Source: an uncultured Collinsella sp.
Lineage (GTDB): Bacteria; Actinomycetota; Coriobacteriia; Coriobacteriales; Coriobacteriaceae
Assembly (NCBI GenBank): GCA_900542325.1
Contig: UQMY01000036.1
Coordinates: forward strand, 1 to 22,663
Length of the DNA stretch: 22,663 bases
Direction of reading: 5' to 3'
Part shown: positions 14,404 through 22,325 of the stretch, piece after piece
How positions within the stretch are numbered: the stretch's first letter is position 1
How the letters are laid out: every line of letters begins with the position of its first letter
Translations under genes and position numbers: made by a program
The notes under the pieces: model-generated
What the model saw: only the letters and a program-made list of their open reading frames with translations
The model's database searches: none
What the model was told of the DNA's origin: nothing

Positions 14404-15123
14404 ATGAGTAACGCAGCCGAGATGGATGCACAGGAGATTATCAACTACATCGCCACCGCGCCCAAGAAAACGCCCGTCAAACTATACGTGCGCGAAAAGC
14501 CGGGCATGAAGGTCCAGTGGGGCAATGCGCACGTCTACGGCGGTCGTCGCGGCAAGACCGTCTTTGGTGACTGGGATGAGCTTAAGACCATCCTGGTCGC
14601 CAATGCCGATTCCATCGACTACTACGACGTAGAAAACGACTGCCGCAACTCCGCCGTGCCCATGCTCGACCTCAAGGGCATCAACGCCCGCATCGAGCCG
14701 GGCGCAATCATCCGCGACCGCGTCGAGATCGGCGATCGCGCCGTCATCATGATGGGCGCCATCATCAACATCGGCTCCGTTATCGGCGAGGGCTCTATGA
14801 TTGATATGGGCGCCGTCCTGGGCGGCCGCGCAACCGTGGGCAAGAACTGCCATATCGGCGCCGGCACCGTACTGGCAGGCGTCGTTGAGCCTGCGAGCGC
14901 CACGCCCGTCATCATCGAGGATGATGTCATGATTGGCGCCAACGCCGTGGTCCTGGAGGGCGTGCGCGTGGGCAAGGGTGCTGTCGTTGCCGCCGGCGCC
15001 GTATGCGTCGAGGACGTCCCCGCCGGCGCCGTCGTGGCCGGTGTCCCCGCCCGCGTCATCAAGATGCGCGACGCCCAGACCGACAGCAAGACCGGCCTGG
15101 AAGAGGGCTTACGTCAACTGTAG
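14404..15123 (+). CDS. dapH: Tetrahydrodipicolinate N-acetyltransferase
   Basis: Commits tetrahydrodipicolinate to the acetylase branch of lysine synthesis by transferring acetyl from acetyl-CoA. 239 residues, the DapH length, not the longer DapD succinyltransferase. The N-terminal domain has AQEIINYIATAPKKTPVKLYV and VENDCRNSAVPMLDLKGINARIEPGAIIRD, which I recognise from Bacillus DapH. The left-handed beta-helix follows with hexapeptide repeats IGSVIGEGSMIDMGAVLGG and GKNCHIGAGTVLAGV. It ends in EGLRQL. AAGGAG lies about 11 bases before ATG 14404. Last gene of the operon; a strong hairpin begins 2 bases after its stop. The acetyl rather than succinyl type is inferred from sequence memory with high confidence, and it fits the nearby M20 deacetylase. 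Confidence 0.94.
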   Translation: MSNAAEMDAQEIINYIATAPKKTPVKLYVREKPGMKVQWGNAHVYGGRRGKTVFGDWDELKTILVANADSIDYYDVENDCRNSAVPMLDLKGINARIEPGAIIRDRVEIGDRAVIMMGAIINIGSVIGEGSMIDMGAVLGGRATVGKNCHIGAGTVLAGVVEPASATPVIIEDDVMIGANAVVLEGVRVGKGAVVAAGAVCVEDVPAGAVVAGVPARVIKMRDAQTDSKTGLEEGLRQL

Positions 15124-15124
15124 G

Positions 15125-15152
15125 GTTACGCGGTTTTACCAAACCGCGTAAC
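15125..15152 (+). terminator. Stable hairpin directly after dapH
   Basis: Perfect 12-bp arms GTTACGCGGTTT and AAACCGCGTAAC with loop TACC, starting just after the dapH stop. There is no T run after it, so it may protect the mRNA 3' end or end transcription only partly. Confidence 0.5.
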
Positions 15153-15169
15153 TAGCCGACGCTGCAAAT

Positions 15170-15263
15170 GCCCCAGAGCGGCAATCTGACGTTCAATCGT
15201 CGGGCATGACCAGAAGGTCGATGCCCTCCTCTTTCACGTCACCTTGCTCGCTCTGGGGCGTTT
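15170..15263. other. Structured intergenic element with long-range stem
   Basis: Outer arms GCCCCAGAGCG (15170-15180) and CGCTCTGGGGC (15249-15259) are perfect over 11 bp and are followed on the plus strand by GTTTT. They enclose a second hairpin, GGGCATGACC (15202-15211) and GGTC-g-ATGCCC (15216-15226), with an AGAA loop. It could be a branched terminator for the lysine operon or a small structured RNA. No known RNA family was recognised. Confidence 0.45.
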
Positions 15264-15303
15264 TCGCTGACTTATGCTCAACCAGTAGCGCAATTCAGCT
15301 CCA

Positions 15304-15350
15304 AGCAAAAAAGGCCGAAGCACCATCGGAGCTTCGGCCTTTGCTTTTGC
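15304..15350. terminator. Rho-independent terminator between dapH and the nucleoid-associated protein gene
   Basis: Perfect 12-bp arms AAAGGCCGAAGC (15310-15321) and GCTTCGGCCTTT (15331-15342). On the minus strand it is followed by TTTTTT, on the plus strand by TTTGCTTTT, so it serves the minus-strand gene best and may work both ways. Confidence 0.85.
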
Positions 15351-15366
15351 AGCGTCCAATCGCAGT

Positions 15367-16371
15367 TTATCGATTCTCGATGCTGCCGATATTCTTGAGC
15401 TCGATGGAGATGAGGCCGTTGGGCTCGTTAACAAACTCGATGTACTCGGAGTTCGAACCCATCTCGGCCGGGAAGCTGATCTCGATACCCGTATCGGTAC
15501 GAATCTTATGATTGCGCACCGCCGCGCGCTCGACCTGCTTGCGCTCCACGGGAACGCGCTCGGGAACCTTCTCCTCGGTCAGTGCCGCGCGCACACTTTC
15601 CTTGATGACCGGTTCGTCCTCAAAGACCTCATCGACGATATCCCAGGGCGGAAGCTCCTCGTCATCCTCGACCTTCTCGGCCACAGCGGCCTTAACCTTG
15701 GCGAGCGCCACGGCCGTGTTGGCGCCGTGCTCCTCGGCGACTTCCTCGACCACACGCGTCACGGTGTCGATGACCTCCTTGCCCGATACGCCCGTGTCGC
15801 ACTGCAGCAGGCCATCGGGGATAAGCATACGGTCCTCGCCGGCAATCTTGCGCTTCTTGTCCACGTAGCCGATCTCCATGGTGCTCGCGCGCACGATGGC
15901 ATAGCTCGGCACCTTTTGCGAGGGGTTCGGCAGAATGGCGTAGTGGCGCGCAATGTCGTTGCGCACCTCCCCCTCCTCGCGGCCCACTTCGTGCATAAAA
16001 GCCTGCTTGGAGCCCAGCAGCATCACGGCAAACCAGCGGGCATCCTCATCGTCGTCAAAATCGGCCACGAGCACGTCGGTGGACTCGGCTTTCTCGGCTT
16101 TGGTGAGCTCGGAGGAGATAAACTCCGCAATCTGCTGCGACAGGTCCACGAACTCGCGCTCGCCAAAGAAATAACCCTTGAGCTCGCCGCCAAACGCAGA
16201 GTTCTCGGCAAACGTGGCGCGTTTATTGTCGGCCGAGGTACGTGCGCGGCGCAGATGCGTGGTCACGAAGTTGCGCACGGTACGGCTCTCGATATCGAGC
16301 TCGCGCTGGCTCATAACGTTGACGGCAGAGTCAAAGTCCAGGATATGCAGGATTGCATGGTTGATTTTCAT
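15367..16371 (-). CDS. Nucleoid-associated protein (NdpA/YejK family)
   Basis: Protein of the NdpA/YejK nucleoid-associated family, 334 residues, normal length. The start MKINHAILHILDFDSAVNVMSQRELDIES and the segment VRNFVTTHLRRARTSADNKRATFAENSAFGG are characteristic. Later parts include RWFAVMLLGSKQAFMHEV, RHYAILPNPSQKVPSYAIV and a Glu/Lys/Val-rich acidic stretch near 215-265. The ending GIEISFPAEMGSNSEYIEF is a typical C-terminal strand region. I chose ATG 16371, where family proteins begin; an ATG three codons earlier (16380) is possible, and neither has a strong ribosome site. It stands alone between terminators. In E. coli the homologue is found with the nucleoid; its exact function is unclear. 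Confidence 0.87.
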   Translation of the reverse strand: MKINHAILHILDFDSAVNVMSQRELDIESRTVRNFVTTHLRRARTSADNKRATFAENSAFGGELKGYFFGEREFVDLSQQIAEFISSELTKAEKAESTDVLVADFDDDEDARWFAVMLLGSKQAFMHEVGREEGEVRNDIARHYAILPNPSQKVPSYAIVRASTMEIGYVDKKRKIAGEDRMLIPDGLLQCDTGVSGKEVIDTVTRVVEEVAEEHGANTAVALAKVKAAVAEKVEDDEELPPWDIVDEVFEDEPVIKESVRAALTEEKVPERVPVERKQVERAAVRNHKIRTDTGIEISFPAEMGSNSEYIEFVNEPNGLISIELKNIGSIENR

Positions 16372-16446
16372 ATACGGCATTCCGTTCTAGTTCGATTTCG
16401 GCACGAATCAGTATAGCGGTCGAGCCTACCCCAGACGCATCGAAGA

Positions 16447-16479
16447 TTGGTGCATCGGGGACAGGCTGCTTTGCACCAA
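16447..16479 (-). repeat. 33-bp imperfect palindromic repeat, left copy
   Basis: Arms TTGGTGCA and TGCACCAA enclose 17 bp. Its reverse complement matches 17673-17705 at 26 of 33 positions by hand count. It starts 4 bp past the stop of the DUF2974 gene, so it could form a terminator-like hairpin there. Confidence 0.8.
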
Positions 16480-16482
16480 TGG

Positions 16483-17643
16483 TTAGCGCAGGAGCTCGGA
16501 CTGCCAAGCCTCGAGCTGTTCTGCCAGGCTCTTACCACTAGAAGGCACGCTGAACTCTGGACGCTTGGGCAGCAGCGCACACTTAAGAATCGCAACGATA
16601 GTCTGCGAGACAAAGCGTCGCGTATCCTTGTCAAAGCCTTGCGCAGCCTGGAGCATCACGGGCAGGCCCTCGCGCAGATTCCCAGCGATATCCGCAAACC
16701 GCTCAGCACCCGTAGCCTCAAACACGGAGAACAACGCATCTACAAAACGCTCGCGCTCGCTAGGTGACACTGCAAGCAGCATCTCGCGAATGGAGTCATC
16801 AACGTATCGAGCACCGGCGGTCAGGCGCTCACAGTACACGAAGTCGCGACCATCAACCACCCAGCTAAAGGGATTGTGCTGCAGCAGGCTGAACTCGGTG
16901 CTCTCAACGATGGCATAGTCCTCCTGCGTCTCGAGCATCATGCCAAAGATCGACGACCGAGGTAGCGTCTTATCGATTCGACCGGAAAGATCGGCAAAGG
17001 CGGTGCCGTTCAGAAACTCCTCGACGAAGCCCGGACCATCATGGGAATACGCCCGTTCGATTCGCTCACGGGCGACATCGGAGCACATCGCCGCACCGTA
17101 CACCGCAAGGTTTCCACCCTTGGAATGACCTCCGCACAAAAGCGGCCCGCCAATCGCATCCGCTGCCTCGTCCACATAACGCGCCGCGGATTCCTGGGCC
17201 GGCACAGGACACCGGAACGCCATGTTAAAGTCCTCTTTCCAGCCCACAATCGTGCTGTCGGTCCCCCGGAAGGAAAGATAACTAAACCCCGCCGGAAACC
17301 GGAACGCCATGGCTGCAAACTGCTCTGTCGCCACCACATCGCTCACGGCACGATAGCCGCATACGTGCACGCCACGGTAGCGAGGGCTTGCTGCCACGGC
17401 CTCCAACAAGGCCCTGCTCCCCTCTGGGTCCCACAAGTCGCCAATCATGTCCCGGTAGCACTCGGCACGCAGCAGCTCGCGTACGTCTAGGCCCTGCCAG
17501 TTCGTCAGCTCCGCCATATCACCCGGCAAACGCAAATAGGACAACCACGCAAAGACCAAGCTATCCACCGCGCAGAACGGCCGCTCCTCAAACGGATCAA
17601 ACGCCGTCTGGGCATAGGTCAAAAAATTAGGCGAATCCGACAT
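16483..17643 (-). CDS. DUF2974 (Mbeg1-like) alpha/beta-hydrolase family protein
   Basis: 386 residues, of the DUF2974/Mbeg1-like family with a lipase-type alpha/beta-hydrolase core. Seen: YLSFRGTDSTIVGWKEDFN at 122-140, the typical oxyanion-side motif of this family; GGHSKGGNLAVYGA at 171-184 with Ser174 as nucleophile; SHDGPGF; and RSSIFGMMLE. The first 100 residues (FDPFEERPFCAVDSLVFAWLSYL) are the conserved family N-terminus. ATG 17643 is preceded closely by GGGAGGG. The gene stands alone and is bracketed within 4 bp of its stop and 30 bp of its start by inverted copies of a 33-bp palindrome, hinting that the unit moved as a cassette. Substrate unknown. Confidence 0.88.
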   Translation of the reverse strand: MSDSPNFLTYAQTAFDPFEERPFCAVDSLVFAWLSYLRLPGDMAELTNWQGLDVRELLRAECYRDMIGDLWDPEGSRALLEAVAASPRYRGVHVCGYRAVSDVVATEQFAAMAFRFPAGFSYLSFRGTDSTIVGWKEDFNMAFRCPVPAQESAARYVDEAADAIGGPLLCGGHSKGGNLAVYGAAMCSDVARERIERAYSHDGPGFVEEFLNGTAFADLSGRIDKTLPRSSIFGMMLETQEDYAIVESTEFSLLQHNPFSWVVDGRDFVYCERLTAGARYVDDSIREMLLAVSPSERERFVDALFSVFEATGAERFADIAGNLREGLPVMLQAAQGFDKDTRRFVSQTIVAILKCALLPKRPEFSVPSSGKSLAEQLEAWQSELLR

Positions 17644-17672
17644 GGCCCTCCCATCAACTATGGTGCATTGGG

Positions 17673-17705
17673 ATGGTGCAAAGTTACCTGACCCCCTTGC
17701 ACCAA
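17673..17705 (+). repeat. 33-bp imperfect palindromic repeat, right copy
   Basis: Arms TGGTGCA and TGCACCA enclose AAGTTACCTGACCCCCT. It is the inverted counterpart of 16447-16479. A further TGGTGCA lies at 17661-17667. It sits 30 bp upstream of the DUF2974 start and touches the T run of the ldh terminator. Confidence 0.8.
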
Positions 17706-17738
17706 AAAGGCGTCCGGACCGTGTGGCCCGGACGCCTT
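17704..17738 (-). terminator. Rho-independent terminator after ldh
   Basis: Perfect 11-bp arms AAGGCGTCCGG (17707-17717) and CCGGACGCCTT (17728-17738), followed on the minus strand by a TTTTT run, 32 bp past the ldh stop. Confidence 0.9.
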
Positions 17739-17769
17739 CATTGTAGCTTTTCGCTCTAACGAGCTTGAT

Positions 17770-18720
17770 TTAGCAGGAGAAGTCGACGCTGTCGATGATG
17801 TCCTTGAGGGCCTTGGCGGAGGCGGTGAGCTCATGCTGCTCGTCATCGTTCAGCGGCACGGGGACGCGGCAGACAACGCCGTCGCGGCCAACGACGGTCG
17901 GCATGGAGATGGCAAGATCGGACAGGCCGTACTCGCCCACCATGAGCGAGGAAACGGGCAGAACGGTCTGCTCGTCACGCATGACGGCAGTGCAGATGCG
18001 CTTGACGGCCATGGCGACGCCGTAGTAGGTAGCGTGCTTCTTCTCGATGATGGTGTAGGCGGAGTTCTTGACGTCCTCGGCAATGCGCTTCTCGGCAGCC
18101 TCATGCTCCAAATGACCGTGAAGCTCGCAGAAGGTGTTCAGCGGAACGCCGGCAACCTGAGCGCTGGACCAAGCGACAAACTCGGAGTCGCCGTGCTCGC
18201 CCATAACATAGGCCTGGACATCGCGCGGGTCGACCTCAACGTGGGCACCAAGCATCTGCTGCAGACGGCCGGTGTCGAGCACGGTACCGGAGCCGATGAC
18301 ATGGCCCTCGGGCAGGCCGGACATCTTGATGGCTGCGTAGGTCAGAACGTCGACCGGGTTGGAGACGATGAGCAGAATGCCGTCGAAGCCAGACTTCTTA
18401 ATCTCGGGGATAATGGACTTAAAGATGTTGACGTTCTTGTTAACCAGGTCCAGGCGGGTCTCACCGGGCTTCTGGGCAGCGCCAGCGGTGACGACGATCA
18501 TGGCGGCGTCGGCGACATCGGAATAATCGCCGGCGTAGATCTTCATCGGCTCGGCAAACGTCATGCCGTGCGCGATATCCAGGGCCTCACCCTCGGCGCG
18601 GTTCTTGTCCACGTCGATGAGGACCATCTCGGAGAACAGACCGCTCTGCATCAACGCGAACGCCGAAGACGAACCGACGAAACCGCAGCCGACAATAGCG
18701 ACCTTCTTCTCGTTAACCAT
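17770..18720 (-). CDS. ldh: L-lactate dehydrogenase
   Basis: Cytosolic reduction of pyruvate to L-lactate with NADH, regenerating NAD+ in fermentation. 316 residues, the normal length. Seen: the Rossmann motif VAIVGCGFVGSS at 7-18; the substrate-specificity loop AGAAQKPGETR with Gln83 and Arg89, Gln being the lactate- rather than malate-type residue; IVSNPVDVLTY at 118-128; SGTVLDTGRL with Arg152; and the catalytic His176 in GEHGDSEFVAW. The start is ATG 18720 with GGGAG 8 bases upstream; the longer open frame is not used. A hairpin lies in its leader (18747-18777) and a strong terminator follows. No Rex-type operator was recognised upstream. Function highly likely. Confidence 0.95.
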   Translation of the reverse strand: MVNEKKVAIVGCGFVGSSSAFALMQSGLFSEMVLIDVDKNRAEGEALDIAHGMTFAEPMKIYAGDYSDVADAAMIVVTAGAAQKPGETRLDLVNKNVNIFKSIIPEIKKSGFDGILLIVSNPVDVLTYAAIKMSGLPEGHVIGSGTVLDTGRLQQMLGAHVEVDPRDVQAYVMGEHGDSEFVAWSSAQVAGVPLNTFCELHGHLEHEAAEKRIAEDVKNSAYTIIEKKHATYYGVAMAVKRICTAVMRDEQTVLPVSSLMVGEYGLSDLAISMPTVVGRDGVVCRVPVPLNDDEQHELTASAKALKDIIDSVDFSC

Positions 18721-18746
18721 TAGAAACTCCCATCTCTCTCCACAAA

Positions 18747-18777
18747 CAAGCCGCCCGGGAACGACCTGAGCGGCTTG
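18747..18777 (-). other. Hairpin in the ldh leader
   Basis: Perfect 8-bp arms CAAGCCGC (18747-18754) and GCGGCTTG (18770-18777), 27 bp upstream of the ldh start. On the minus strand TTTG follows, too short for a convincing terminator. It may be a 5'-stabilising hairpin or weak attenuator. Confidence 0.4.
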
Positions 18778-18921
18778 CCGTAATCCCAATACATCCAATC
18801 GGGACTTTGATTATGCTCCTATTCGCAGCAAAAAATCGACCGTTTACCGAAATTGTTTGCAGGATTCGTAAAAGAACTGCACGAAATCGGTTTCGAGCTA
18901 TTGACGAGCCGAAATACTTTT

Positions 18922-20085
18922 CTAATACAGGCCCGCCTCGCGAATGGCCTCGACAGCCAAAGCAATCTGATCAGGCGGCAGGACCAGCGCCATGCGCACG
19001 TGTCCCTCGCCCGAAGGACCAAAGCTCGCGCCCGGCGTCACCACAACGCCAGCCTTCTCCATGAGCTCCTCGCAAAACGCCATGGAATCGGTGCGACCAC
19101 CGGGAAGCTTGGCCCATACAAACATAGAGCCATGCGCGTTGGGACGCTCCCAGCCCAGGCCCTCAAGACCGTCGCACAGGGCATCGCGGCGCTCCTGGTA
19201 CTTCAGACGCTGCGCCTCGACCTCATCGCGCGGACCGTTCAGGCAGGCGATAGCAGCCTTCTGGATCGGGAAGAACATGCCAAAGTCGATCTGGCCGCGC
19301 AGCTTGGCAAAGGACGAGACCACATCCTCGCGGCCGACCAAAAAGCCGATACGCGCACCGGTGACGTTAAACGACTTGGAGAGCGAGAAGAACTCCACGC
19401 CCACCTCGAGCGCACCGGGATACTGTAAGAAGCTGCCGCCGGGCTCGCCGTCGAACACGATGTCGGAGTACGCATTGTCATGGACGATGAGCAGGTCGTG
19501 CTCGCGGGCGAAAGCGATGATCTCCTCATAGACCTCGGGCGTGCCCACCGAGCCAACCGGGTTCGCAGGCAGCGACACGATCATGTACTTGGCACGATCG
19601 GCAACCTCGGGATCGATGCCCGCCACATAGGGCAGGTAATTATGCTCGGCAACCAACGGATAGTACTCGAGCTTGGCATCGGCAATCTTGGCGCCCGCCT
19701 CAAAGACCGGGTAGCACGGATCGGGAACCAGAATGGTGTCACCCGGATCGAGCAGGGCCAGGCCCAAATGGCCCACGCCCTCCTGCGTGCCGTTGCACGA
19801 CTGCACCATAGACGGCGTAATGCCCGAAACGCCAAAGCGACGCTCATAGTAGTCGCACACGGCTTGTTTGAGTTCGGGCAGGTCGCGCAGGGCATACTTC
19901 CACATCTCGGGATCTTGGGCTGCCTGCGTGAGCGCCTCGACCACATGGTCGTACGGCTTAAAGTCGGGCGTGCCCACGCTCATGTTGTAAATGATCTTAC
20001 CTTGAGCCTTCAGCGCGAGAAGCTTGTTGTTAAGCGAGGCAAAGACCTCCGCGCCAAAGCGGTCGAGACGCTGCGATGCCTGCAT
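18922..20085 (-). CDS. PLP-dependent class I/II aminotransferase, candidate for the DAP acetylase pathway
   Basis: Fold-type I aminotransferase of 387 residues. Seen: NMSVGTPDF at 34-42; SCNGTQEGVGHL with the PLP phosphate region; DPCYPVF; Asn175 in LPANPVG; Asp203 and Tyr206 in HDNAYSDIVF; PLP Lys237 in SLSKSFN; Arg245 in TGARIGF; and a C-terminal VRMAL with the substrate-binding Arg. It is like the aspartate/LL-DAP/N-acetyl-LL-DAP (PatA) group. The start is ATG 20085, with AAAGGTGG 5 bases upstream. A terminator-like hairpin abuts this ribosome site. It could supply the transaminase step between DapH and the M20 deacetylase, but it lies 3.8 kb from the dap operon and could be a general aspartate or alanine aminotransferase. 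Confidence 0.88.
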   Translation of the reverse strand: MQASQRLDRFGAEVFASLNNKLLALKAQGKIIYNMSVGTPDFKPYDHVVEALTQAAQDPEMWKYALRDLPELKQAVCDYYERRFGVSGITPSMVQSCNGTQEGVGHLGLALLDPGDTILVPDPCYPVFEAGAKIADAKLEYYPLVAEHNYLPYVAGIDPEVADRAKYMIVSLPANPVGSVGTPEVYEEIIAFAREHDLLIVHDNAYSDIVFDGEPGGSFLQYPGALEVGVEFFSLSKSFNVTGARIGFLVGREDVVSSFAKLRGQIDFGMFFPIQKAAIACLNGPRDEVEAQRLKYQERRDALCDGLEGLGWERPNAHGSMFVWAKLPGGRTDSMAFCEELMEKAGVVVTPGASFGPSGEGHVRMALVLPPDQIALAVEAIREAGLY

Positions 20086-20104
20086 GGTGCCACCTTTCGA
20101 TATG

Positions 20105-20135
20105 AAAAACGCGGCGCTCCGACAAGAGCGCCGCG
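20105..20135 (-). terminator. Terminator after nadE, inside the aminotransferase leader
   Basis: Perfect 10-bp arms CGCGGCGCTC (20110-20119) and GAGCGCCGCG (20126-20135), followed on the minus strand by TTTTT (20105-20109). The T run ends about 7 bp before the ribosome site of the aminotransferase, so it ends nadE transcription but could also attenuate the next gene. Confidence 0.85.
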
Positions 20136-20203
20136 CGATACGGGCCATCAGATTGCAAAAGTGTAACGCTTGCAACCCCCGCATTGGTTCAATTTAGCCA
20201 ACC

Positions 20204-22192
20204 TTAGTCAATTGCATTAAGCGCGTCGATCTGCGCAAGCCACAGTCGCGAGCTGGCGTCACTCGGCATACGCCAATCGCCGCGCGGACTGAGCGTCACC
20301 GAGCCCACCTTGGGACCATCGGGCAGGCAGCTGCGCTTAAACTGCTGGGCAAAGAAGCGACGATAGAACGTACGCAGCCACGTGTGAACGGTCTTGGCAT
20401 CGTAGACGCCCTCGAAGCTCTTGAGCGCCATGCGGTAGATCTTGCCCGGCTCAAAGCCAAAACGCAGTAGGTAGTAGAGGAAGTAGTCGTGCAGCTCGTA
20501 CGGGCCCACCAAATCCTCGGTCTTCTGCGCAATCTCGCCGTCGCCCGTGGGCGGCAGAAGCTCGGGGGACACCGGCGTATCGAGGATGTCGAGCAGCGTC
20601 TCGGCAATACGCCCGCCAAAGACATCAGCCGCATAGCGCACCAGATGGCGCACAAGCGTCTTGGGCACGCTCGCGTTGACGGCATACATGCTCATGTGGT
20701 CACCGTTATAGGTAGCCCAGCCGAGTGCCAGCTCCGACAGGTCGCCCGTGCCGATGACAAAGCCGCCAGCCTGATTGGCCAGATCCATCAGAATCTGCGT
20801 GCGCTCGCGGGCCTGGCTGTTCTCGTAGGTCACGTCCTGCACGGCCGAATCGTGCTCAATGTCCTTGAAGTGCTGCTCCACGGCCGCGTGAATCGAAACC
20901 TCGCGGAAGCTCACGCCCAGGTCGCGCGCGAGCGACTCGGCGTTGGACTTGGTGCGATGCGTCGTGCCAAAGCCGGGCATGGAGACCGCAGTGATGCCCG
21001 TGCGCGGCAGCCCCAGTGCATCGAAGGCACGCACGGTCACAAGCAGCGCCAACGTGGAATCCAGGCCGCCCGAAAGACCGATGACAGCCGCCTTGGTACC
21101 CGTATGGGCAAGGCGGGTCTTGAGGCCGGCAGTCTGCAGGTCGAGGATGGTCTCGCAACGCTCGGCCAGGTCACCATGGTCGGCCGGAACAAAGGGCGCG
21201 CACGGGAAAACGCGGTCGATATCGCAGGCATCGCGCAGGACAGGCTCTTCGGCCAGCACGCCCTCAAACGAAAATTCAACGGTCGTGGCCTCCGGCGCAT
21301 CGTCCGCGCGCGTCCACGTCGTCGAGCGACGGCGCTCGGCAACCAAGCGGTCAAGATCGACGTCGGCGATGGCCATGTCACAGGTGAGAAGCCTGGTCGC
21401 GGCAAGCTTGGAGCCGTTTTCGTAGATAAGGTTCTCGCCCGCAAAGACCATGTCGGTCGTGGACTCGCCCTCGCTCGCGTCTGCGTAGGCATAGGCGCAA
21501 TACAGGCGTGCGCTCTGGTTGGAGATGAGGCTGCGACGGTAATCTGCCTTGCCGATGATCTCGTCCGAGGCTGACGGGTTGAGGATCACCGTGGCACCGG
21601 CAAGCGCCATCTCGGTCGAAGGGGGCGCCGGCACCCACAGGTCCTCACAGACCTCGACGCCCAGCACTAGGTCCTCGGCACCCTCATCACAACAGCGGTA
21701 GACAAGTCCCGAGCCAAGCGGCACCGGACCTTGACCGGCAAATTCAACCCACACGGGATCGGCGGGCGCCAGAGCAAACCAGCGGCGCTCGTAGAACTCA
21801 CCGTAGTTGGGCAGATACTTTTTGGCCGTAAGGCCCAAAAGCTCGCCCGCGCAGCACACGGCCGCGCAATTGTAGATGTTTTCGGTCACCGCAACGGGCA
21901 AGCCAACAGTAAAGACGATCGGCAACTCACGCGTTTCATCGAGGATGCGCACCAGCGCCGCCTCGCAGGCGTGCAGCAGCGTGCGGTTATGGAACAGATC
22001 AGCCGCGGTATAACCAGTCAGGTTAAGCTCGGGCAGCACGAGCGCACGAACGCCGCACTCGGTAGCCTCGCGAACAGCCGCCAGCGCAACCTCGGCATTG
22101 CCCTCAACATCGGCCACGCGAATCTTGGGCGAGGCCGCTGCCACGCGCAAAAAACCGTCGTTCTCAACTTGACCGTTTAGAAAATCGTTCAT
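20204..22192 (-). CDS. nadE: Glutamine-dependent NAD+ synthetase
   Basis: Last step of NAD synthesis: amidation of nicotinic acid adenine dinucleotide using glutamine and ATP. 662 residues with both domains, the long glutamine-dependent form. The nitrilase-type glutaminase domain (about 1-300) has Glu55 in VLPELNLTGY, Lys125 in KKYLPNYGEFYE and Cys182 in LGVEVCEDLWVP. The synthetase domain has the ATP-PPi motif SGGLDS at 374-379, MPGFGTTHRTKSNAE, GTGDLSELALGWATYNGDHMSMY and the C-terminal FKRSCLPDGPKVGSV. The start is ATG 22192 with GGAG 6 bases upstream. A good sigma-70-type promoter lies upstream at 22233-22261 and a terminator follows at 20105. The channel between domains is known for this family. 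Function sure. Confidence 0.96.
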   Translation of the reverse strand: MNDFLNGQVENDGFLRVAAASPKIRVADVEGNAEVALAAVREATECGVRALVLPELNLTGYTAADLFHNRTLLHACEAALVRILDETRELPIVFTVGLPVAVTENIYNCAAVCCAGELLGLTAKKYLPNYGEFYERRWFALAPADPVWVEFAGQGPVPLGSGLVYRCCDEGAEDLVLGVEVCEDLWVPAPPSTEMALAGATVILNPSASDEIIGKADYRRSLISNQSARLYCAYAYADASEGESTTDMVFAGENLIYENGSKLAATRLLTCDMAIADVDLDRLVAERRRSTTWTRADDAPEATTVEFSFEGVLAEEPVLRDACDIDRVFPCAPFVPADHGDLAERCETILDLQTAGLKTRLAHTGTKAAVIGLSGGLDSTLALLVTVRAFDALGLPRTGITAVSMPGFGTTHRTKSNAESLARDLGVSFREVSIHAAVEQHFKDIEHDSAVQDVTYENSQARERTQILMDLANQAGGFVIGTGDLSELALGWATYNGDHMSMYAVNASVPKTLVRHLVRYAADVFGGRIAETLLDILDTPVSPELLPPTGDGEIAQKTEDLVGPYELHDYFLYYLLRFGFEPGKIYRMALKSFEGVYDAKTVHTWLRTFYRRFFAQQFKRSCLPDGPKVGSVTLSPRGDWRMPSDASSRLWLAQIDALNAID

Positions 22193-22232
22193 GCGAGCTC
22201 CAGCACATCCGTTAGCCGCAACGAGCGGCAGC

Positions 22233-22261
22233 GATATAGTCCGCCTCCATTGTACTGTCAA
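22233..22261 (-). promoter_or_regulatory. Sigma-70-type promoter of nadE
   Basis: On the minus strand a perfect TTGACA (22256-22261), a 17-bp spacer, then TATATC (22233-22238). The expected RNA start near 22226 leaves a leader of about 34 nt to the nadE ATG. It is the clearest promoter of the window. Confidence 0.75.
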
Positions 22262-22325
22262 GTTCAATCAGCACAGATGGGACAAGCTCATGATTAAAAT
22301 TGGAAAAGAGAAGCCGGGATGACGT

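Noticed and set aside
17833..18723. A 296-codon plus-strand open frame
   Set aside because: It is antisense to L-lactate dehydrogenase, whose motifs are complete.
18721..18921. Rex operator in front of ldh
   Set aside because: No TTGTGA...TCACAA-type sequence is present in this spacer.
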